Counted from the stretch's first letter, positions 15,559 through 24,348 are shown. The stretch: 64,000 nucleotides of DNA from Microbacterium sp. Leaf151 (GCF_001424225.1 NZ_LMOR01000001.1:501427-565426); one strand, 5' to 3'. A program made the numbers and translations. Notes: generated by a model from the letters alone, not told the origin.

Positions 15559-16626
15559 TCACCCTTCGGTGATCACCGCGCTCGTCACATTCTCGAAGTC
15601 GAACTGGACCGGCTGGAACGAACCGTGGAAGAACACTCCCGACTCGCGCCCCGAGATCGTTGGCTCCGTGATCGGAGTCCGAATACCCAGCACTGAGCTC
15701 CCGAGCAGCTGGTCGGGCGTCGGACCGATCGGCAGCAGCGGAAACGCAGCCACATCCTCGCTTTCTGGGAAACGCCGGCGACCCGCTACGGCGAACACTG
15801 CGCCGGCCACAACGGAGATCATCCAAGCCTCGACGAGGGTTGTCTCCACGTCGACCCTCAGTGATGCTGTCTCGAGGTGAGCTCGCCGGGTCGGACGATA
15901 CACAAACGTCAACAACGGCCGGTCAAAAAGAGGGACGGAGGACTCGAACGCGCTGAGCGGAATCGTTCCGTCCCCAGCCGGCACCGGCGCCCTCATGAAC
16001 TCGACGCGCACGTCATCGCGCGTGCTCACCGAGAGGCCGTGCTTGACCTTGTTGAAGCCGGTGTTCACAGCCAGCTCGTCGCGCGTCAACAAACCGATGG
16101 CGTGATTGGTCCAGGCCACCGCGACGTCGAGAGCGCTTTGCAGGTTCTCGGTCACCGGGACGCCGATGGGCAGAAACAGCTCCGGAAACGATGGAGGCTC
16201 GTCGGCATTCAGCCGCTCCGCGACAGCCTCAGCCACGTCCTTCATCGACATCGGGCTATCCGCAATGGCCACCCACACCGACGTCGCATCACCCTCCCGC
16301 GGCGCCGCAACCGCCAGCGCATAAAGCAGGCGCAGGAGCGTCTCCGCAGCATGGTGACGCACGGAGACCGCATCAACCGCGCGTTGACGTCCTCGACCAC
16401 TATCACTCGTCTCAAGCGGGTCGGGATCCTCACGCGGCAGGCCGAGCCGGCGTCGGAAGGACTGCATAGCCTCGCCGTCGTGGTCGGGCTCCTGGTCACC
16501 GGCCAACAAGAGCTGCTCAATACGAGGCACGAAATACTCGAGCGGTGAGGACCGAAAGAATTCAGCATCCAAGCGAGATGCCTGATCCTCGGTCAGATTC
16601 AAGCCCTGCGGATTGATCGTCAACAT
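15559..16626 (-). CDS. hypothetical protein
   Basis: 355 residues, ATG at 16626 after GGGGGTCGCC. No membrane segment or signal peptide; the only clearly hydrophobic helix is a short stretch near residue 270 (WMISVVAGAVFAVAG). Mixed alpha/beta composition, no motif I know. Codon use is less GC-rich than the ars genes next door, so it belongs to a different piece of the mosaic. It forms a two-gene unit with the small gene after it. Confidence 0.6.
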   Translation of the reverse strand: MLTINPQGLNLTEDQASRLDAEFFRSSPLEYFVPRIEQLLLAGDQEPDHDGEAMQSFRRRLGLPREDPDPLETSDSGRGRQRAVDAVSVRHHAAETLLRLLYALAVAAPREGDATSVWVAIADSPMSMKDVAEAVAERLNADEPPSFPELFLPIGVPVTENLQSALDVAVAWTNHAIGLLTRDELAVNTGFNKVKHGLSVSTRDDVRVEFMRAPVPAGDGTIPLSAFESSVPLFDRPLLTFVYRPTRRAHLETASLRVDVETTLVEAWMISVVAGAVFAVAGRRRFPESEDVAAFPLLPIGPTPDQLLGSSVLGIRTPITEPTISGRESGVFFHGSFQPVQFDFENVTSAVITEG

Positions 16627-16682
16627 GGCGACCCCCTTCGTTGACCGATTTAACCGCGATTAGCGCGGGGCCTCTGACAACG

Positions 16683-16758
16683 GCAACGGAGTTACACCGC
16701 AACTGAGAACTAGTGAATAGTTCTCAGTGCCACAAGCACTTGCACCAGACAAGCAGGC
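16683..16758 (+). repeat. left copy of an imperfect direct repeat flanking the copper module
   Basis: This copy shares three identical blocks in order with 23459-23535: TACACCGCAACTG (16693-16705), GAATAGTTCTCA (16715-16726) and TTGCACCAGAC (16740-16750). It also contains a palindrome, GAGAACTA-N5-TAGTTCTC (16706-16726 region), whose left arm is degenerate in the other copy. The pair encloses csoR to the small zinc-ribbon gene. Confidence 0.6.
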
Positions 16759-16907
16759 GTGTGTTTACGCGGTCAGGATGATCGTCCGCTCAGACTAGAG
16801 CGGCATTTGATGCATCTAACTACTCGACTCGGTTGTGGTTCTGCCGCCGGACCGCATTGAGTGGCACATGAGGATCGCGGAATGTTGGGCAACCATGCTC
16901 GGTTGCA

Positions 16908-16922
16908 TACCCTAGGGGGGTA
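16908..16922. promoter_or_regulatory. CsoR operator
   Basis: TACCC-N5-GGGTA with a run of six G lies four bases before the csoR start, matching the A/T-flanked G-tract palindrome bound by CsoR repressors. It overlaps the ribosome site, so csoR is probably autoregulated here and the operator governs the whole copper operon. Confidence 0.7.
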
Positions 16923-16926
16923 CCGT

Positions 16927-17214
16927 ATGAGTATGAACGGATACGACGCTAACAAGGACGACCTGCAACAGCGGCTGCGCCGGATCGAAGGTCAGGCGCG
17001 TGGCATCGCGCGAATGATCGATGACGACAAGTACTGCATCGACATCCTCACGCAGGTGTCCGCTGCGACGAAGGCGTTGGAGACGGTGGCGCTGTCCCTC
17101 CTGGGCGATCATCTGCGCCATTGTGTCGCGGAGGCTAGCGCTGAAGGCGGGCAGATTGCCGCAGAGAAGATCCGTGAAGCCAACGACGCGATCGCGCGTC
17201 TCGTCCGTTCCTAA
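16927..17214 (+). CDS. csoR: copper-sensing transcriptional repressor CsoR
   Basis: 95 residues from ATG 16927; the frame is open 22 codons upstream, but that part would cover the operator. The Cu(I) ligand triad of CsoR is present as C37, H62 and C66 (KYCIDIL ... LLGDHLRHCV), together with the basic patch RLRRIEGQARG. It binds DNA as a tetramer and releases on Cu(I) binding. First gene of the copper cluster, 32 bp before the chaperone gene. Confidence 0.92.
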   Translation: MSMNGYDANKDDLQQRLRRIEGQARGIARMIDDDKYCIDILTQVSAATKALETVALSLLGDHLRHCVAEASAEGGQIAAEKIREANDAIARLVRS

Positions 17215-17246
17215 CGAACCCCGATTGATCAAATTTGGAGAACACC

Positions 17247-17579
17247 ATGACTGACCGCATCGATCTAGGCCTGAAAGACGCCACGACCGCTGGTTGCGCG
17301 TGCTGCGCTGCGCCTGCGTCCACCGCCATCGAGATTCCTGCTGCGGGAAACACCGCAGTGACGGAGGAGGTCTTGGTGTCGGGGATGACGTGCTCGCACT
17401 GCGTGTCCAGCGTTACTGAAGAACTCTCCGGAATCGACGGTGTGCAGAACGTGACCGTTGACCTGCACGCCGGCGGCACATCCCGCGTCACCATCCATAG
17501 TGCAAGCCCGCTCGACGCGGTGCAGGTGAAAGCCGCCGTGGAAGAGGCCGGGTACACCGTCACCACCATCACGGCCTAA
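17247..17579 (+). CDS. copZ: CopZ-like copper chaperone with extra N-terminal cysteine motif
   Basis: 110 residues from ATG 17247 (TTTGGAG at 17234-17240). Residues 42-110 are a heavy-metal-associated domain with GMTCSHC (C49, C52) and the usual beta-alpha-beta end. The first 40 residues add a GCACCAAP motif (C17, C19, C20), a second potential metal site not found in the minimal CopZ. It should deliver Cu(I) to the ATPase encoded 29 bp downstream. Confidence 0.88.
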   Translation: MTDRIDLGLKDATTAGCACCAAPASTAIEIPAAGNTAVTEEVLVSGMTCSHCVSSVTEELSGIDGVQNVTVDLHAGGTSRVTIHSASPLDAVQVKAAVEEAGYTVTTITA

Positions 17580-17607
17580 GCGTCCACCACGCACGAAGGA
17601 GGCTCTG

Positions 17608-19755
17608 ATGAGCCAGCACGATCACTCCTCGCACCCCGCGGAGCACACCGGCCACACCGCCGCAGCGGCAACCACGGATCACGACCACGCGGCGATGGGC
17701 CATGCCGGTCACAGCGACGAGCGGGCACCAGCTACGGGACACTCCGAGCACGGCCACACCGATCATGGCGGGCATGCCGGTCACGGCGACCACGTGGCCC
17801 GGTTCCGGCGACTGTTCTGGATCATGCTGATCATCGCGGTTCCGGTCATCGGGTTCTCGACGATGTTCTCGATGATCATCGGCTACCCACTGCCGGACGC
17901 CGCATGGGTGGGGTGGGTGTCCCCAATTCTTGGGACGGTCATGTATGTGTGGGGTGGCGCCCCGTTCCTCACCGGTGCGGTCAGTGAACTCCGCGCCCGC
18001 AAGCCCGGGATGATGCTGCTGATCGCCCTGGCAATCACGGTCGCGTTTGTCGCATCCTGGGGCGCCAGCCTGGGCGTGCTGGATCACGAGCTGGACTTCT
18101 GGTGGGAGCTGGCGCTGCTGATCGTCATCATGCTGCTGGGTCACTGGATCGAGATGCGCTCCCTCGCCCAGACCACCTCGGCGCTGGATTCGCTGGCCGC
18201 TCTCCTTCCGGACGAGGCGGAGAAGGTCGACGGTGACACCACCGTTACGGTTGCCCCGGCGGACCTGCTGGTGGGGGACGTGGTGGTCGTTCGCCCCGGT
18301 GGGCGGGTGCCCGCGGACGGTCGGATCGTGCAGGGTTCAGCGAGCATGGACGAGTCCATGATCACCGGCGAATCCCGCCCCGTGCGCCGCTCCGACGGAG
18401 ATCAGGTGATCGCCGGAACGGTCGCCACCGATTCCGGAGTGCGAGTGGAAGTGACCGCAGTCGGCGCGGACACCGCCCTCGCCGGTATTCAAAAGCTGGT
18501 CACTGACGCGCAGAACTCGTCCTCACGTGCGCAGCGGCTCGCGGACCGTGCTGCCGGGTGGTTGTTCTGGTTCGCACTCGGTGCGGCCGCCATCACCGCG
18601 ATCGTCTGGACCCTGCTGGGTCTTCCGGACGATGCGGTCGTTCGCACGATCACCGTGCTGGTCATCGCCTGCCCGCACGCCTTGGGGTTGGCGATCCCAC
18701 TGGTGGTGTCGATCGCCACGGAGCGCGCCGCGCGCGCCGGGGTGCTGGTGAAGGACCGGCTGGCGTTGGAGAGCATGCGCACCGTTGACGCGGTCTTGTT
18801 TGACAAGACGGGCACCCTCACCAAGGGCACCCCCGCCGTGACCGCCATCGACCCCGCTGGCGGTATCGACGCCGACGAGCTGCTCGCTCTCGCCGCGGCT
18901 GCGGAAGCGGACTCCGAACACCCCCTCGCTCGGGCGATCGTGAACGCCGCAAAGGAAAAGCACCTCACCGTGCCCGGCTCCCGCGACTTCGAGTCTTCCC
19001 CGGCCGTTGGCGTGCGGGCGCTAGTGGACGGTCGGACCGTGCAGGTGGGTGGCCCGTACCTGCTCGAGCAGGAGGGGGCGGTGGAACTGCCCGTGGCTGA
19101 CGAATGGCGTGCGGAAGGTGCGATCATTCTGCACGTTCTGGTTGACGGGACGGTGGCCGGTGCGCTGCGGCTCGCGGATGAGATCCGCCCCGAGTCGCGT
19201 GCCGCGGTCGCCGCGCTGCGGGAGCGGGGTGTGCAGGTGGTGATGATCACCGGTGACGCCGAAGCCGTCGCGGCGTCCGTTGCCGGCGAGCTCGGTATCG
19301 ATCGGTTCTTCGCCGGGGTCCGCCCAGAGGACAAGGCCTCGAAGGTGAAGCAGCTGCAGAGCGAGGGCCGCAAGGTCGCGATGGTCGGCGACGGAGTGAA
19401 CGACGCCCCCGCCCTCGCGCAGGCCGACGTGGGTATCGCGATCGGCGCCGGCACCGATGTCGCGATCGCCTCCGCCGGTGTGATCCTTGCCAGCGATGAT
19501 CCCCGGTCGGTGGTGTCGGTGATCGAACTGTCCCGGGCTAGCTACCGGAAGATGAAGCAGAACCTGTGGTGGGCAGCCGGATACAACCTGCTCTCCGTGC
19601 CGCTGGCCGCGGGGGTCCTTGCCCCGATCGGGTTCGTGCTTCCGATGTCGGTGGGTGCGATCCTGATGTCGCTGTCCACGATCGTCGTCGCCCTGAACGC
19701 GCAGCTGCTGCGCCGACTGGATCTCAGCCCGGACGCGGTCATCGGCCGCCCCTGA
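17608..19755 (+). CDS. copB: copper-translocating P1B-type ATPase, CPH (CopB-like) class
   Basis: 715 residues. The N-terminal 65 residues are packed with His and Asp (many HxH and GH pairs) in place of an HMA domain. Membrane helices follow, with the ion motif CPH at 355-357 (CPHALGLAIPLV), the phosphorylation motif DKTGTLT with D399, the nucleotide-site HP pair in SEHPLARA, and GDGVNDAPAL. CPH rather than CPC marks the P1B-3 group, reported to export Cu(II) or Cu(I). Ribosome site AAGGAGG lies just upstream. It is the efflux core of the cluster. Confidence 0.9.
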   Translation: MSQHDHSSHPAEHTGHTAAAATTDHDHAAMGHAGHSDERAPATGHSEHGHTDHGGHAGHGDHVARFRRLFWIMLIIAVPVIGFSTMFSMIIGYPLPDAAWVGWVSPILGTVMYVWGGAPFLTGAVSELRARKPGMMLLIALAITVAFVASWGASLGVLDHELDFWWELALLIVIMLLGHWIEMRSLAQTTSALDSLAALLPDEAEKVDGDTTVTVAPADLLVGDVVVVRPGGRVPADGRIVQGSASMDESMITGESRPVRRSDGDQVIAGTVATDSGVRVEVTAVGADTALAGIQKLVTDAQNSSSRAQRLADRAAGWLFWFALGAAAITAIVWTLLGLPDDAVVRTITVLVIACPHALGLAIPLVVSIATERAARAGVLVKDRLALESMRTVDAVLFDKTGTLTKGTPAVTAIDPAGGIDADELLALAAAAEADSEHPLARAIVNAAKEKHLTVPGSRDFESSPAVGVRALVDGRTVQVGGPYLLEQEGAVELPVADEWRAEGAIILHVLVDGTVAGALRLADEIRPESRAAVAALRERGVQVVMITGDAEAVAASVAGELGIDRFFAGVRPEDKASKVKQLQSEGRKVAMVGDGVNDAPALAQADVGIAIGAGTDVAIASAGVILASDDPRSVVSVIELSRASYRKMKQNLWWAAGYNLLSVPLAAGVLAPIGFVLPMSVGAILMSLSTIVVALNAQLLRRLDLSPDAVIGRP

Positions 19756-19792
19756 CCGGGTGCCGTACCGTAGAAGGGACAAGGGAGGTGAC

Positions 19793-20236
19793 ATGTCGCT
19801 GATCGCACTCACCGAGCACCTGCGTGCCGGCCGCTCTATGGCCCGCACGCTGCTGCTGCTGATTGCTCTGACCGGCGCTGTCATCATCGGCCTGTTGGCC
19901 ATGCACTCCCTCAACACCCACGCCACGGCAGAATCCGGTCACCACGCCACCATGGCCACCGACCAGGCCGGGGCCAGCGTGATGGGAGACGCCCACGCCG
20001 CCACCACGGTGTCGGCTGAAGAGTCGTGTGCTGACTGCGGTACGAGTCATTCCGGCATGCTCGCGATGGCGTGCGTGCTCGCACTGCTGGCCACCGCGCT
20101 GCTCCTGGCATGCGCACGCGGCGCACAGCAGTGGTTGGCGCTTCTTCCTCGCCCGGGCCCGCGCGCCCTTCCCGCTCCCGACTCTCGCGGCCTGCACCCG
20201 CCCTCTCTGACAGTTCTCTGCATTAGCCGTACGTGA
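19793..20236 (+). CDS. DUF6153-like small membrane protein of copper clusters
   Basis: 147 residues from ATG 19793, which has GGGAGGTGAC directly upstream. Two membrane helices (ARTLLLLIALTGAVIIGLLA and GMLAMACVLALLATALLLACA) flank an outside loop rich in His and Met with a CADCGTSHSGM motif. Proteins of this shape accompany actinobacterial copper genes; a periplasmic-side metal-binding role is likely but unproven. It follows the ATPase gene by 37 bp. Confidence 0.65.
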   Translation: MSLIALTEHLRAGRSMARTLLLLIALTGAVIIGLLAMHSLNTHATAESGHHATMATDQAGASVMGDAHAATTVSAEESCADCGTSHSGMLAMACVLALLATALLLACARGAQQWLALLPRPGPRALPAPDSRGLHPPSLTVLCISRT

Positions 20237-20243
20237 TGCGGTG

Positions 20244-20269
20244 GAGCCCTCGGCAACTCTGCCGGGCTC
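20244..20269 (+). terminator. hairpin after the DUF6153-like gene
   Basis: GAGCC and CGGCA pair with TGCCG and GGCTC around a small loop, followed by TTCT, eight bases after the stop. It may end or attenuate the csoR-copZ-copB transcript before the lipoprotein gene. Confidence 0.5.
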
Positions 20270-20333
20270 TTCTGCCCTACGCCTGGTCGACCCGACTAGC
20301 GCGCTTTTCACGTACCCCTTTTGGAGAACCCTG

Positions 20334-20948
20334 ATGAAAATTCGTACCGCGGCGACCGCCGCACTGGCCCTGGCCACCGCCCTCACTCTTGCCGGCTGCG
20401 CTGGCGGGACCGGATCCGGCTCTGACTCCGGGTCCATGCCGGGAATGGACCACGGCAGCAGCTCCTCGCCGTCCGCAGTGATGGCGGACTTCAACGACGC
20501 GGATGTGATGTTCGCGCAGATGATGATCCCGCACCACCAGCAAGCCGTCGAGATGGCCGACATGATCCTCGCCAAAGACGGCATCGACGAGGGTGTCCTC
20601 ACCCTGGCCGAAGAGATCAAAGCTGCTCAGCAGCCCGAGATCGAGCAGCTGCAGGGATGGCTGGAAGAGTGGGGCGCGGACAGCGACACCGATTCTATGG
20701 ACGGGATGGACCACGGCGGCGGCATGATGAGCGACGAGGACATGCAATCCCTCGACGCGGCGACTGGAGCTGACGCGTCCCGGCTGTTCCTCGAGCAGAT
20801 GACGATGCACCACGAGGGTGCCATCACGATGGCGCAAGACGAGGTCGACAACGGTCAGAACGCCGATGCTGTCGCGTTGGCGCAGACCATTGTCGAGACG
20901 CAGACCGCGGAGATCGCCACCATGCAGGAGCTGCTCGCACAGCTCTAG
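20334..20948 (+). CDS. DUF305 lipoprotein, copper-cluster associated
   Basis: 204 residues from ATG 20334 (TTGGAGAA upstream). A signal peptide ends in a lipobox, TLAGC, so it is anchored outside the membrane. Two DUF305 repeats carry MMIPHHQQAVEMA and MTMHHEGAITMAQ, with further Met/Asp/His runs (MPGMDHGSS, MDGMDHGGGMM) that look like copper ligands. DUF305 proteins are ferritin-like four-helix bundles common near copper resistance genes. A hairpin follows the gene. Confidence 0.85.
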   Translation: MKIRTAATAALALATALTLAGCAGGTGSGSDSGSMPGMDHGSSSSPSAVMADFNDADVMFAQMMIPHHQQAVEMADMILAKDGIDEGVLTLAEEIKAAQQPEIEQLQGWLEEWGADSDTDSMDGMDHGGGMMSDEDMQSLDAATGADASRLFLEQMTMHHEGAITMAQDEVDNGQNADAVALAQTIVETQTAEIATMQELLAQL

Positions 20949-20957
20949 TCGCACGCG

Positions 20958-20988
20958 GTGAGGGGCACCCATCGCGGGTGTCCCTCAC
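20958..20988 (+). terminator. hairpin terminator after the DUF305 gene
   Basis: GTGAGGGGCACCC (20958-20970) pairs with GGGTGTCCCTCAC (20976-20988) with a single G-T wobble and a five-base loop, ten bases after the stop. Confidence 0.75.
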
Positions 20989-21010
20989 CCCTGGACTCGA
21001 AAGGGTGCGT

Positions 21011-21841
21011 ATGCGCATTCACCTGCGCGCGACAGTAAGCATTGTCGCGCTTTCAACTCTGTTTCTCGCCGGCTGCGCTGCGCCTGTGCCGCCTTCCACC
21101 GGCACCGACCATGCGGACGTGATGCCGCACGTGCATGCCATTGTGCCCAACCCGGGCGGCGACGGCTTTCTGCTGGGCACGCACGACGGCCTGTACACCG
21201 CCACCGTGGATGGTCAGCTCGGTACCCGTGTCGGGCGGGATGACATCGACGCGATGGGTCTCACCGCGGTGGGTGGGGAGCTGATCGCCTCCGGCCACCC
21301 CGGTGCTCGCACCCCCACCGAGCTGGGTGAAGAAAATCTGGGCATCATCCGCAGCGCAGACGGCGGCGTCACCTGGGATCCGGTCGCGTTCACCGGGGAG
21401 AAAGACTTCCACGCCCTCGCGGCCGGACCTGATGGGGCCCTCTACGGGCAGGCGACTGATAACAACGTGCTGCTGACGAGCACGGACCTTGGCGCCACGT
21501 GGACTCCTACCGGCGCCGGTCTCCTCGCATTCGGTCTCGCCGTCGACGCGACGGGTCGCATCGTGGCCAGCACGCAACAAGGACCGCAGGTCAGTACCGA
21601 TGGGGGCAGATCGTTCGTTCCGCTGCCCGATGCGCCCACCTTGTACCCGATCGCTTCTTCTCCCGACAACCAGCGGCTGATCGGCGTCGACAACGACGGC
21701 ACCATCTGGATCAGCACCGCCGGCGCCACCCAGTGGCTCAACGTCGGAACTGTTCATCGAGCCGCGCAGGCAATCACGGTGACCGATGCCGGCGACATCC
21801 TTGTCGTCGATGACAGCGGACTCACCCTGCTGCCCGGCTAA
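21011..21841 (+). CDS. F510_1955-family lipoprotein with sialidase-like beta-propeller repeats
   Basis: 276 residues from ATG 21011 (GAAAGGG upstream). The signal peptide ends in FLAGC (lipobox). The mature part starts with HVHAIVPNP and GTHDGLY and has BNR-type Asp-box repeats (SADGGVTW, STDLGATW, STDGGRSF), predicting a beta-propeller of the glycosylhydrolase/sialidase fold. Genes of this kind occur beside DUF305 and copper genes in actinobacteria; no substrate is known, and a catalytic role is doubtful. Confidence 0.75.
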   Translation: MRIHLRATVSIVALSTLFLAGCAAPVPPSTGTDHADVMPHVHAIVPNPGGDGFLLGTHDGLYTATVDGQLGTRVGRDDIDAMGLTAVGGELIASGHPGARTPTELGEENLGIIRSADGGVTWDPVAFTGEKDFHALAAGPDGALYGQATDNNVLLTSTDLGATWTPTGAGLLAFGLAVDATGRIVASTQQGPQVSTDGGRSFVPLPDAPTLYPIASSPDNQRLIGVDNDGTIWISTAGATQWLNVGTVHRAAQAITVTDAGDILVVDDSGLTLLPG

Positions 21842-21865
21842 CACCCCATCCGAAAGACTTCACCT

Positions 21866-22846
21866 TTGCGTACCCCCACACCCACCACCGCCCAGACGGA
21901 CACGACGCCACAGCCCGATACCGTCTTGACGCGACGCCAGACCCGCGCTCGAACCCAGACATCCACCGGAACGGGTGCGAACACGCACCGTCGCCCTGCT
22001 GCAGAGCCGCCGGTCGACCCGTTCGATCACGCGGCACGCCTGTTCTCCTTCACAGCGAAAGCGCCTGCCGCACCTGAGCCGCCCGTATCTCCACCGTCGT
22101 CCGAACCTAGCCAGCAGCCGGCCGAAGACCGGAAGGGCGCCGCGCACTCTCGCACCCGGGCCGTGTTCTTCTCCGCCCACGTGTTCGGGCTCGTGGCCCT
22201 GATGACCATCGGGATGACCGTCGACGCCGAAGCCCTCCCGCACGAACACATCACCCCCACGAGCACCGCCGCTGACGGCGTACCCGGAGCAGACATCCAG
22301 GCCTACGTCACACCCGCCCAAACGCAACCGAGCCCTATCGTCAGTCGCGACGGCTACTCCACAGCAACCCTCGTAGACCTTGCCGGAACGGTCGGCATCA
22401 CCAACTACTCCAGCGCGGTCTTCACAAACAATCCGGACTGCGCGGTGCAATGGCCCTACGCAGTCGGCGTGCCGATGACCTACGGCTTCGGGATGCGGGA
22501 TGGTCGACTCCATGAGGGCACCGACTTCGTCCCCGGAGCCGGCGCCCACATCCAAGCAATCGCCGACGGAATTGTTCGCGTCGCCACAGACAACGGCGGC
22601 GCGTACGGAGTCACCATCGTCATCGACCACGTTGTCGACGGTCGAACTGTCTCCAGCCGGTACGCCCACATGGAATACGACTCACGACAAGTCGAGGTCG
22701 GTGACACCGTCAGCGTCGGCCAATACATCGGCCGCACAGGCGACACCGGTCGCTCGTTCGGAGCCCACCTGCACTTCGAAGTCCTCCAGAACGGCACCAC
22801 CGCCACCGACCCCTTGCCCTGGTTGCGGACCTACGCCACCTGCTGA
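21866..22846 (+). CDS. membrane-anchored M23 (LytM) peptidase
   Basis: 326 residues from a TTG start at 21866, 25 bp after the propeller gene. Residues 1-95 are Pro/Thr-rich and cytoplasmic, one membrane helix follows (AVFFSAHVFGLVALMTIGM), and the C-terminal 150 residues form a LytM domain: HEGTDFVPG for the first zinc ligands, YAHM, and the closing HLHFEV. These enzymes cut peptidoglycan cross-bridges. In a copper cluster it may help wall insertion of the exported proteins or be hitchhiking; I see no more specific cue. Confidence 0.8.
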   Translation: MRTPTPTTAQTDTTPQPDTVLTRRQTRARTQTSTGTGANTHRRPAAEPPVDPFDHAARLFSFTAKAPAAPEPPVSPPSSEPSQQPAEDRKGAAHSRTRAVFFSAHVFGLVALMTIGMTVDAEALPHEHITPTSTAADGVPGADIQAYVTPAQTQPSPIVSRDGYSTATLVDLAGTVGITNYSSAVFTNNPDCAVQWPYAVGVPMTYGFGMRDGRLHEGTDFVPGAGAHIQAIADGIVRVATDNGGAYGVTIVIDHVVDGRTVSSRYAHMEYDSRQVEVGDTVSVGQYIGRTGDTGRSFGAHLHFEVLQNGTTATDPLPWLRTYATC

Positions 22847-22918
22847 CCCGTTTGCGTACCACCGGGCACGTCCACCCCGGAGCGCGCGGTTCGGCACACG
22901 CCGGAGGAGAATGGCGCG

Positions 22919-23230
22919 ATGAACATCGAGGTCTTGCACATCGACGAATGCCCGAGTTGGGTCGAAGTCGGAAGCCGCGTCCGGGAGGCACTGGATTCGA
23001 CCGGGTTTCAGGAGACAACAATCATCTTTCGATTGATAAGCAGTCCTGAGGACGCCGCCAAGGTTACCTTCGCGGGTTCACCGACCATCACGATCGACGG
23101 TGAGGACGCCTTCCCTAACAACGGAACCACATCGGACCTCTCCTGCCGAATCTATCCAACTCCGACAGGGTTGGCCGGTCTCCCCACGACCGAACAGCTC
23201 ATTGAAGCGATCGCCGCCAATGGGCACTGA
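22919..23230 (+). CDS. thioredoxin-like small protein (alkylmercury-lyase-neighbour type)
   Basis: 103 residues from ATG 22919 after GGAGGAGAAT. The N-terminal strand is followed by DECPSW, a one-cysteine version of a thioredoxin active site, and the FAGSPTITIDGEDAFP segment is typical of thioredoxin-fold proteins found near mercury and copper resistance genes. Probably binds or transfers a metal or thiol; function unproven. Confidence 0.65.
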   Translation: MNIEVLHIDECPSWVEVGSRVREALDSTGFQETTIIFRLISSPEDAAKVTFAGSPTITIDGEDAFPNNGTTSDLSCRIYPTPTGLAGLPTTEQLIEAIAANGH

Positions 23231-23375
23231 GTCAGAAGTCAAATGCTCCTGCTGCGAGCGAACTCTGCCCCGAGACAAAGTCCACGCGTTGCATGCCACC
23301 GCCGCTAACGTCTGCCGCCGATGCGGTCTATGGATCGCATTCCGATTCCACAACGACACCCTCGAGAACCACTGA
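23220..23375 (+). CDS. 51-aa zinc-ribbon protein
   Basis: Starts with ATG 23220 inside the end of the thioredoxin-like gene (11-bp overlap). Two CxxC pairs (CSCCER and CRRCGLW) separated by 22 residues predict one zinc ribbon. No strong ribosome site, but coupled translation after the preceding gene would not need one. It is the last gene before the right-hand repeat. Confidence 0.5.
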   Translation: MGTESEVKCSCCERTLPRDKVHALHATAANVCRRCGLWIAFRFHNDTLENH

Positions 23376-23458
23376 GGGCTCGTCGCACGCAGACCCGAAA
23401 ATCGCTACCAGATTCCTTCCGCAAGCCCCTGCCCTGGACGCTTGAACGGGCATGACCG

Positions 23459-23535
23459 CAGCGGACCTACACCGCAACTGCGCACTCAGCGAATAGTTCT
23501 CACCTGAAGAAGGTGGTTGCACCAGACGATGAGGC
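23459..23535 (+). repeat. right copy of the imperfect direct repeat flanking the copper module
   Basis: Shares TACACCGCAACTG (23468-23480), GAATAGTTCTCA (23491-23502) and TTGCACCAGAC (23517-23527) with 16683-16758, in the same order, orientation and near-identical spacing. The two copies bound about 6.8 kb. Confidence 0.6.
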
Positions 23536-23569
23536 TCATTGCTCCGATCCTCTCTTAGTGGAGTGCGCG

Positions 23570-23776
23570 TTACTGCTGCGGGGTGCGGGTGAGGGTGTCC
23601 ACGAACGTGACGCCCCCGGGGCCGGGGATCGTGGCGGTGTGCGCGAGTGACCAACCGCCCTGGGCGTGAGATTGCAGGTCTTCGGTGCGCTCGGCGATCT
23701 TGCGGCCCTGATACTGCCGGTCCTCAATCGTGGTGGCCGGAACGAAGGTACTGACGGTCGTGATCTGCTGGTGCAC
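23570..23776 (-). CDS. small hypothetical protein
   Basis: 68 residues from a GTG start with a strong AGGAGGAGAGAG ribosome site. The sequence is polar, with a QYQGRKIAERTEDLQSHAQG helix and a short beta-like end; no known family. The good ribosome site makes it a real gene in my view. The structured inverted-repeat element at 23878-24075 lies in its upstream region. Confidence 0.65.
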   Translation of the reverse strand: MHQQITTVSTFVPATTIEDRQYQGRKIAERTEDLQSHAQGGWSLAHTATIPGPGGVTFVDTLTRTPQQ

Positions 23777-23877
23777 TTCTCTCTCCTCCTCATCGTTTTT
23801 TTGCCGTGATTCTCAATCAGATTTGTCAAGCCAGCGGGGGCTGTCTGGCTCGGTCGTTCTTCCTTCTCTCCCAGCGT

Positions 23878-24075
23878 TTTTTTGCCTGGAAGGCACGTAG
23901 TGCCGAGCAGGGTCGAAGGCGGGAGCGCAACCCGGAGGGCGGCGGTGGAGAGGTTGTCGGCGCGATGGGAGGGAGCGCAGCGACCGCGTGCCGAGAACCT
24001 CGGAGGAGCCGGCCGCGCAGCGGCTTGCGTGGACGCCGGAGGCCCGTACGCTGCCGAAGGCTTCCAGGCAAAAAA
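23878..24075. repeat. structured non-coding repeat, copy 1
   Basis: A 15-bp perfect terminal inverted repeat (23878-23892 and 24061-24075; T6-GCCTGGAAG and its complement) encloses about 170 GC-rich bases with internal hairpins. One hairpin pairs GGTTGTCGGC (23952-23961) with GCCGAGAACC (23990-23999) around a loop beginning GGGAGCGCAGCGACC. A related block occurs at 27245-27415. No gene in either strand is convincing. Confidence 0.6.
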
Positions 24076-24195
24076 TGCGCGCAGCGCACAACACCGCGCC
24101 GACTGCAGGTCGGCGTCCGCTCGTCCGCAGTGTCGCCCACGCAGGGGTTCCATCGGCCGGAGGACGATCCCGTACGGGACGGTCCAGGCCGCCGT

Positions 24196-24348
24196 TCAAG
24201 CACCTCGAAGCAATGACCGGACGTCCTCGAGCGTGAACCCTGTCATGACGGCAAGCTCGTGCTCATTCGCGCCAGGAAGGGAAAGCCCGGCTCCCGTGTA
24301 CGGTTCGCATATCACGTCGCGTGAGACCTCCAGCACCGCGGCGGACAC
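24196..24348 (-). pseudogene. possible gene remnant, C-terminal fragment
   Basis: A 50-codon minus-strand frame that reads as normal protein (VLEVSRDVICEPYTGAG, then ELAVMTGFTLEDVRSLLRG) and stops at 24196-24198. The only start is a GTG without ribosome site, and the upstream side is occupied by the kelch lipoprotein gene, so it is probably the tail of a gene cut by recombination. Confidence 0.3.
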
